DNA of 45,121 nt from Paenibacillus sp. (GTDB taxonomy: Bacteria; Bacillota; Bacilli; Paenibacillales; Paenibacillaceae): positions 1 through 45,121 of the forward strand of contig JAFWEX010000118.1 in NCBI GenBank assembly GCA_017512705.1, written 5' to 3'. Both the position numbers and the translations under genes were made by a program. How positions within the stretch are numbered: the first letter of the stretch is position 1; the number at the start of each line of letters is the position of its first letter. Below are positions 40,186-45,121 of this stretch, one piece after another. The notes under the pieces are model-generated. The model saw only the letters and a list, made by a program, of their open reading frames with translations, did not search any database and was not told the DNA's origin.

Positions 40186-41682
40186 GTGAGTGTACTGGCA
40201 TATGATCTGGGAGCAGGCAGTGGTAGGGCTATACTGGGGCATTTGACTGATCAAGAGATTCAAATCCGTGAAATTCATCGATTCAAAAATGAACCAGTAA
40301 AAGCCGGTGAACGGATGCACTGGGATATTCTAAGGCTCCACCATGAAATCATCCAAGGTCTGTCACTTGTAAAACAACAAGGTGAATCACCGGATAGTCT
40401 GGGAATCGATTCTTGGGGTGTTGATTTCGGTTTGCTCGGGAGCAACGGTGAATTGCTCGGTAATCCATATCATTATCGGGATACTCAGTTCAATGGTGTG
40501 ATGGATCGAATATGTCAGGAATTATCCAGGAAGAAGATCTTCGAACGAACAGGCATACAGTTTCTGCCGTTCAATACATTGTATCAACTGGCTGCACTGA
40601 CTCATCGTGCTTCTCCCCTGCTACGTGAAGCTGAACGTTTCCTGATGATTCCTGATCTGCTGAGGTATTTCCTGACCGGTGAAGCAGTGAATGAGTTCAC
40701 CAATGCTACAACCACCCAATTATACAATCCGGTGTTAGGACGATGGGATCACGAATTGCTTGCCCATATCGGTGCGTCTGATCGTTGGTTCGGGGAGGTC
40801 GTGCTGCCGGGGACGGCTGTTGGACAGCTGCGCAACAGCGTAAGTCAAGAACTTGGTCTTGCGTCTATTCCCGTCATCGCAGTAGCCGAGCATGATACAG
40901 GTTCAGCTGTGGTGGCAGTTCCAGCGACGGAGCGATCGTTTGCATATCTAAGCTGCGGTACATGGTCTCTTATGGGCACCGAACTAGAGCAGCCTGTTAT
41001 TAACGCGGAGAGTCTGGAGCTGAATTTTACAAATGAAGGCGGAGTCGGAGGAACGTATCGTCTGCTTAAGAACATTATGGGACTCTGGATTTTGCAAGAA
41101 TGTATGCGGCAATGGGAACGTGACGGACAAGGGATCAGCTATGCGGCTTTACTAGCGGAGGTAGAGACAGCGCCACCTTTTGTCAGCCTCTTTGACCCAG
41201 ATGACGATTTGTTTTTGCCTGCAGGCGACATGGTGGATCGCATCCGCCAATACTGCCGCAAGACAGGTCAGCGTGTGCCTGAGGACCAAGGCAGTGTAGC
41301 CCGTGCGATTCTGGAGAGTCTCGTCTTGAAATACCGAAGGGTTCTGGAGTGGACAGAACAGCTGTCAGGGCAGTCATTCAGCGGTCTGCATATGGTGGGT
41401 GGCGGCATACAGAACCACTTGTTATGTCAATGGACAGCGAACTCCATCGGCAAACCCGTGTGGGCTGGACCAGCGGAAGGAAGTGCGATCGGGAATATGG
41501 CTGTACAATGGATAGCGAGCGGAGCGTTCAAGGATATATGGGAGGCACGAAAAGCTATTCGTAATTCATTTCCAGTGAAAGAATATGAGCCGCAAGATAG
41601 GTCTGAGTGGGCAGAAGCATATGGTCGATTTTTGCAGATCAGTGCTGCTTCACCGAGTTTACACTCCGGAAGTGAGGTGTAA
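40186..41682 (+). CDS. rhaB: Rhamnulokinase
   Basis: 498-residue FGGY-family sugar kinase that phosphorylates L-rhamnulose to L-rhamnulose 1-phosphate. N-terminal phosphate loop AYDLGAGSGRAILG; IDSWGVDFGLL carries the catalytic-base Asp; NPYHYRDTQFNG, RTGIQFLPFNTLYQL, AEHDTGSAVVAVP, YLSCGTWSLMGTE and the C-terminal MVGGGIQNHLLCQWTAN are rhamnulokinase landmarks. The start is GTG 40186 with AAAGGTGG upstream. First gene of a cluster continuing with a DeoR regulator 2 bases later and lutABC. Confidence 0.95.
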   Translation: MSVLAYDLGAGSGRAILGHLTDQEIQIREIHRFKNEPVKAGERMHWDILRLHHEIIQGLSLVKQQGESPDSLGIDSWGVDFGLLGSNGELLGNPYHYRDTQFNGVMDRICQELSRKKIFERTGIQFLPFNTLYQLAALTHRASPLLREAERFLMIPDLLRYFLTGEAVNEFTNATTTQLYNPVLGRWDHELLAHIGASDRWFGEVVLPGTAVGQLRNSVSQELGLASIPVIAVAEHDTGSAVVAVPATERSFAYLSCGTWSLMGTELEQPVINAESLELNFTNEGGVGGTYRLLKNIMGLWILQECMRQWERDGQGISYAALLAEVETAPPFVSLFDPDDDLFLPAGDMVDRIRQYCRKTGQRVPEDQGSVARAILESLVLKYRRVLEWTEQLSGQSFSGLHMVGGGIQNHLLCQWTANSIGKPVWAGPAEGSAIGNMAVQWIASGAFKDIWEARKAIRNSFPVKEYEPQDRSEWAEAYGRFLQISAASPSLHSGSEV

Positions 41683-41684
41683 GT

Positions 41685-42446
41685 ATGCTTGCGGCAGAAC
41701 GATATGACCGCATTATAGAGCTTGTGAATATCAAGGGGAGTATACGTGTATCTGAGCTTAGCGAACATTGCCGAGTTACAGAGGAAACGATTCGCCGTGA
41801 TCTGGACCGTTTGGAGCAGGCTGGTCGGTTGCGCCGATCGCACGGCGGAGCTGTCAGCATGAAGGAAGTTCAGCCTGAGATTCCTTATCGAATTCGCGAA
41901 ACATCACAAGCGTTGGAGAAAAAACGAATTGCTGAAGCAGCGCTTGCCTTAATCGAAGACGGGGATCGTATTTTGCTGGATGCTAGCACAACAGCAGGTT
42001 ATATGGCAGTGAATATGCCAGATATGCCATTAACGATATTAACGAACTCGATTCAGGTTGCTACCGAGTTGAGTACACGTGAAAAAATAGAGGTTATCTC
42101 CACTGGAGGACAACTGGCAGCTCGCTCTCTTTCCTTTGTAGGTCCGCTCGCGGAGCGTTCATTAGAAACATATCATGTCGACAAATTGTTTCTATCCTGC
42201 AAGGGTGTTCATCTAGAAAGCGGCACCATCAGTGAAACGAATGAACTGCAAGCCAGATTAAAACAAAAGATGGTCGGGATTGCAGATCAGGTAATCCTGC
42301 TGGCCGATAGCAGCAAGTTCGGCATACGAGCTTTTGCTCGTGTAACCGGTCTGGAGGCAGTACACACCATTATTACTGATCAGATATGCAGTGAAGAACA
42401 ATCATTCCTGTACGGCGCCTATCACTTGAAGATTAAGACGGTGTAA
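41685..42446 (+). CDS. rhaR: DeoR-family repressor of the rhamnose cluster
   Basis: 253 residues with the DeoR helix-turn-helix (IRVSELSEHCRVTEETIRRDLDRLEQAGRLRRSHGGAV) and sugar-phosphate sensor (LLDASTTAGYMA, TNSIQVATEL, STGGQLAARSLSF, LLADSSKF). It lies 2 bases after rhaB and is equivalent in position and family to YulB/RhaR of B. subtilis, which is released by rhamnulose 1-phosphate. Autoregulation of the whole rha-lut unit is likely. A GAGGTG ribosome site lies in the end of rhaB. The symbol is assigned from context. Confidence 0.85.
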   Translation: MLAAERYDRIIELVNIKGSIRVSELSEHCRVTEETIRRDLDRLEQAGRLRRSHGGAVSMKEVQPEIPYRIRETSQALEKKRIAEAALALIEDGDRILLDASTTAGYMAVNMPDMPLTILTNSIQVATELSTREKIEVISTGGQLAARSLSFVGPLAERSLETYHVDKLFLSCKGVHLESGTISETNELQARLKQKMVGIADQVILLADSSKFGIRAFARVTGLEAVHTIITDQICSEEQSFLYGAYHLKIKTV

Positions 42447-42582
42447 CAAGTGCTGGGTTATAAGTTGAAGAGAGCTTTTCATATTAAGACATGTATCCGA
42501 TGGAAGTTTCAAGGATCGAAGAGAAGAACATTTTTTCAAGATAAGGGTACATGATTAATTTGTAAAATAGGAGCGTGTAGTG

Positions 42583-43311
42583 ATGAAGGTCTCCTTGTTC
42601 ATAACTTGTCTCAGTGATGCCATCTATCCCCGAGTGGGAGAGGCTATGGTTCGATTACTGGCCGTTCACGGTGTTCGCTTGGAATTCCCGCAGGTTCAGA
42701 CCTGCTGTGGTCAGCCCTCCTACAACAGTGGCTACTGGGATGAGACCCGCATAGCGGCCAAGACGATTCTGACAGCATTTGATGACAGTGATTTTGTGGT
42801 CTGTCCTTCGGGTTCCTGCACCTATATGATTCATCATTATCCTGAATTGTTTGCAGATGAACCGATATGGTTGGAAAAAGCGAAACGTCTTGAAGCGAAA
42901 GCATATGAGTTCACGCAATTTCTTGTACAGGTGCTAGGGATAACGGATATCGGCGCACATTTTCCGCATAAAGTAACGTATCACCCTTCCTGTCATGGGA
43001 GCCGCCTGCTTGGTGTGAAGGATGAACCCTTGGCTTTGCTCTCCAATGTCAAAGGATTGGAATTGATTCCACTGCCTCATGCAGAGGACTGCTGCGGGTT
43101 TGGTGGTACGTTTGCAATTAAAATGTCCGAGATCTCCGGGGCCATGGTGACGGAGAAGGTAGATCATGTCAAGGAAACACAAGCCGAGGTACTTGTTGGG
43201 CTGGACATGGCTTGTCTGATGAATATTGCTGGCAACCTTCGGTATAGAAATGAACCTGTGCGAGTGATGCATCTGGCTGAACTGTTATATGAGGGGGTAC
43301 AGACAGGATGA
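42583..43311 (+). CDS. lutA: L-lactate oxidation iron-sulfur protein LutA
   Basis: 242-residue cytoplasmic protein with two cysteine-rich CCG domains (PF02754): VQTCCGQPSYNSG with VCPSGSCTYMI, and YHPSCHGSR with AEDCCGFGGTFA. With LutB and LutC it oxidises L-lactate to pyruvate. The start is ATG 42583, 9 nt after AGGAG; GTG 42580 is directly before it in frame. The stop overlaps the lutB start by ATGA, so translation is coupled. The 136-base gap after rhaR shows no terminator, which suggests one transcript with rhaB. Confidence 0.93.
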   Translation: MKVSLFITCLSDAIYPRVGEAMVRLLAVHGVRLEFPQVQTCCGQPSYNSGYWDETRIAAKTILTAFDDSDFVVCPSGSCTYMIHHYPELFADEPIWLEKAKRLEAKAYEFTQFLVQVLGITDIGAHFPHKVTYHPSCHGSRLLGVKDEPLALLSNVKGLELIPLPHAEDCCGFGGTFAIKMSEISGAMVTEKVDHVKETQAEVLVGLDMACLMNIAGNLRYRNEPVRVMHLAELLYEGVQTG

Positions 43312-44810
43312 GTCAACCTGGTGTTATGGCTGAAACGGTCAAATCCCGTGCGAATTTGGCATTGAATGATGATTTCCTACGTAAAGCCGTGAAGTTCACG
43401 ACAGAACGATTACGTAATGGCAAGAAAGCAGCCTCGGAAGAACATGGCAACTGGGAAGAGTGGCGGGAGCGTGGACGTCAGATTCGTCTACATACCATCG
43501 CACATCTCGATTACTACTTAAATGAGTTCGTGAACAACGCCCGTGCGAACGGAGTGCACATCCATTTTGCAGATACTTCAGCGGAAGCAGCATCAATCGC
43601 ACTGGATATTGCGGTCCACAAACAGGCTGCAACTGTGGTGAAATCCAAATCCATGGTGTCAGAGGAAGTGCATCTGAACCAGGTGCTAGAATCGGCAGGT
43701 ATTGAAGCAATCGAAACGGATCTTGGCGAATATATCATACAGCTTGCGGGTGAAGCGCCATCACATATTGTCATTCCAGCTATTCACAAAAACAGGTATC
43801 AGATTGCCGAATTGTTATCCGAGGAAGCTGGAGTGGTGTTGGAGCCGGATACGACGGTGCTGGCTGGGTTTGTCCGGAAGAAGCTGCGCGAGAAATTTCT
43901 AGAAGCAGACATTGGCTTGACGGGATGCAATTTTGCCATTGCCGAGACAGGTTCGATGGTTTTATTTGAAAATGAAGGCAATGCCCGAATGGTATCTACC
44001 GTCCCGAAAACACAGATTACACTCATGGGGATGGAGCGGATCATCCCGTCATGGGCTGATCTGGAGGTCATGGCGACCTTGCTACCGCGTTCGGCTACCG
44101 GACAAAAGCTCACGATGTATATGTCGGGCATAACGGGTCCTCGCCGTCAGGCAGATGGCGATGGACCAGAGGAGATGCATATCATTATCGTAGATAACGG
44201 CAGGTCTCTGCAACTGGGTGATCCCGAGTTTCAGGAACTGCTGAACTGCATTCGCTGCGGAGCATGTCTTAACGCCTGTCCGGTATACAGACACATTGGG
44301 GGCCATGCTTACGGAGGAACCTACAGCGGTCCCATTGGAGCGGTGCTGACACCTGCATTAAACGGCAACATTGATGAATGGAATGATATTGCAAGTGCTT
44401 CAAGCCTGTGCGGGGCCTGTTATGAAGCGTGCCCGGTCAAAATTCCACTGCATGACATGCTTGTCTACTTGCGTAGACGCAAGGTGGAAGAAGGACATGG
44501 CAACCGCTTAGAAACTATGGGCATGAAAGGTTTCGCAGCCGTTGTGGCAAGCTCCAAACGTTTTGCAGCTGCGCTCAGGCTGGGGCAGATTGGACAGAAA
44601 GTAGTTGTACGGAACAATGGAATCTCGTTAAAGCTCGGGCCGCTTAAAGGCTGGAATGCATACAGAGTGGCTCCAGGTCTGGCTAAGAAATCTTTCCGGC
44701 AGCAATGGGACAGCTTGGATCATGAGGTGAGCCAGCAGCATGCCATTATGGATTCTTCCATACGTGAGCGTATGCAGCAGATTATTCGTGAGCGAGAGGG
44801 AGGGGAGTGA
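43308..44810 (+). CDS. lutB: L-lactate oxidation iron-sulfur protein LutB
   Basis: 500 residues. An N-terminal LUD domain (about 60-300; GCNFAIAETGSMVLFENEGNARMVSTVPKTQI) is followed by a double 4Fe-4S domain: CIRCGACLNACPVYRHIGGH and LCGACYEACPVKIPLHDML. This is the LutB/YkgF layout, with the clusters passing electrons from lactate. The ATG overlaps the lutA stop by 4 bases. The C-terminal tail of about 100 residues is also typical. lutC begins 3 bases after its stop. Confidence 0.95.
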   Translation: MSQPGVMAETVKSRANLALNDDFLRKAVKFTTERLRNGKKAASEEHGNWEEWRERGRQIRLHTIAHLDYYLNEFVNNARANGVHIHFADTSAEAASIALDIAVHKQAATVVKSKSMVSEEVHLNQVLESAGIEAIETDLGEYIIQLAGEAPSHIVIPAIHKNRYQIAELLSEEAGVVLEPDTTVLAGFVRKKLREKFLEADIGLTGCNFAIAETGSMVLFENEGNARMVSTVPKTQITLMGMERIIPSWADLEVMATLLPRSATGQKLTMYMSGITGPRRQADGDGPEEMHIIIVDNGRSLQLGDPEFQELLNCIRCGACLNACPVYRHIGGHAYGGTYSGPIGAVLTPALNGNIDEWNDIASASSLCGACYEACPVKIPLHDMLVYLRRRKVEEGHGNRLETMGMKGFAAVVASSKRFAAALRLGQIGQKVVVRNNGISLKLGPLKGWNAYRVAPGLAKKSFRQQWDSLDHEVSQQHAIMDSSIRERMQQIIREREGGE

Positions 44811-44813
44811 AGT

Positions 44814-45121
44814 ATGGCAACGCAACATCAGCAATGGCTTGCAGCGATGGAAGAGAAATCACGGCGAAGACAGGAGAAGTTTATGGACGATATCGCTGCC
44901 AGATTGAACAGACCCCGACTGAGCTATGCTCCAGTCCAGAATTTTCGCGGCGCCCCGGATTTCTGGAATGAGCTGGAGTGGGACGAAGAGAAGCGAATTC
45001 AGGCTTTTACAGAGAATTTTATCAGTGTAGGTGCTCATGTTGTTCGGGTGCACGACATGGGAGAAGCGACCCATTTCATTACCAGCAAAGTGCATGAATT
45101 GAATGCCAAATATATCATTCG
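44814..45121 (+). CDS. lutC: L-lactate oxidation protein LutC (3' end beyond window)
   Basis: The first 102 codons of a LUD-domain protein of the LutC/YkgG type. The N-terminus MATQHQQWLAAMEEKS..RQEKFMDDIAARL is followed by FWNELEWDEEKRIQAFTENFISVGAHVVRVHDMGEA, as in B. subtilis LutC. AGGGAGGGGAG overlaps the end of lutB. The frame is open to the window edge. The remaining rhamnose genes (isomerase, mutarotase, aldolase) would be expected further right. Confidence 0.92.
   Translation, partial: MATQHQQWLAAMEEKSRRRQEKFMDDIAARLNRPRLSYAPVQNFRGAPDFWNELEWDEEKRIQAFTENFISVGAHVVRVHDMGEATHFITSKVHELNAKYII

Overview
The window looks like chromosomal DNA from a Gram-positive Bacillota, most likely a Paenibacillus or close relative. 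The evidence is the strong AGGAGG-type ribosome binding sites, frequent TTG and GTG starts, intrinsic terminators after most units, a YesM-type sensor kinase beside a sugar ABC transporter, an SLH-domain surface protein, GH2 and GH5 glycosidases, a DUF3243 protein, and CcpA-type cre boxes. I see no rRNA, tRNA, CRISPR array, transposase or phage genes.

Layout. (1) 1-7.6 kb: a sensor kinase reading leftward off the edge, divergent from a YtfQ-YtfR-YtfT-YjfF-type (galactofuranose-like) ABC importer that carries a second binding-protein gene at its end. (2) 7.6-17.7 kb: a run of small single genes dominated by group-transfer enzymes: a TmrB-like P-loop protein, a methyltransferase, four GNAT acetyltransferases, a FlaR-like P-loop protein, an alpha/beta hydrolase, an APH-fold kinase, a GH5 cellulase-type enzyme and an AraC regulator. 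This stretch also holds decayed genes: a glutathione peroxidase with an in-frame stop, a phosphotransferase N-terminal stub, and a 14-codon stub. (3) 17.9-24.7 kb: housekeeping and stress genes, namely a nitroreductase, an SLH-GH18 surface glycosidase, a TrxR-like oxidoreductase, small hydrophilic proteins and heme O synthase. (4) 25-28.9 kb: a LacI regulator and a GH2 beta-mannosidase, apparently linked by shared AACAAAACA operator-like boxes. (5) 29-35.1 kb: a divergent SRAP protein, an Old Yellow Enzyme, a DeoR regulator, OsmC, an AEC transporter and a lactonase-family beta-propeller. (6) 35.5-37.3 kb: hxlA-hxlB-hxlR, the ribulose monophosphate route for formaldehyde fixation with its activator. 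(7) 37.5-40 kb: an M3 oligoendopeptidase and a DUF2500 protein. (8) 40.2 kb to the end: rhamnulokinase, a DeoR repressor, then lutA, lutB and the start of lutC. This is a rhamnose cluster joined to L-lactate oxidation and running off the right edge.

No single locus is clearly a new defence or mobile system. The most interesting signals are the SRAP protein lacking two catalytic residues, the LacI-mannosidase operator circuit, the interrupted glutathione peroxidase, a methyltransferase whose best ribosome site points at an ATT codon, and a terminator hairpin whose 3' arm carries the ribosome site of the next gene. Function calls rest on motifs and remembered family sequences; no database search was run.
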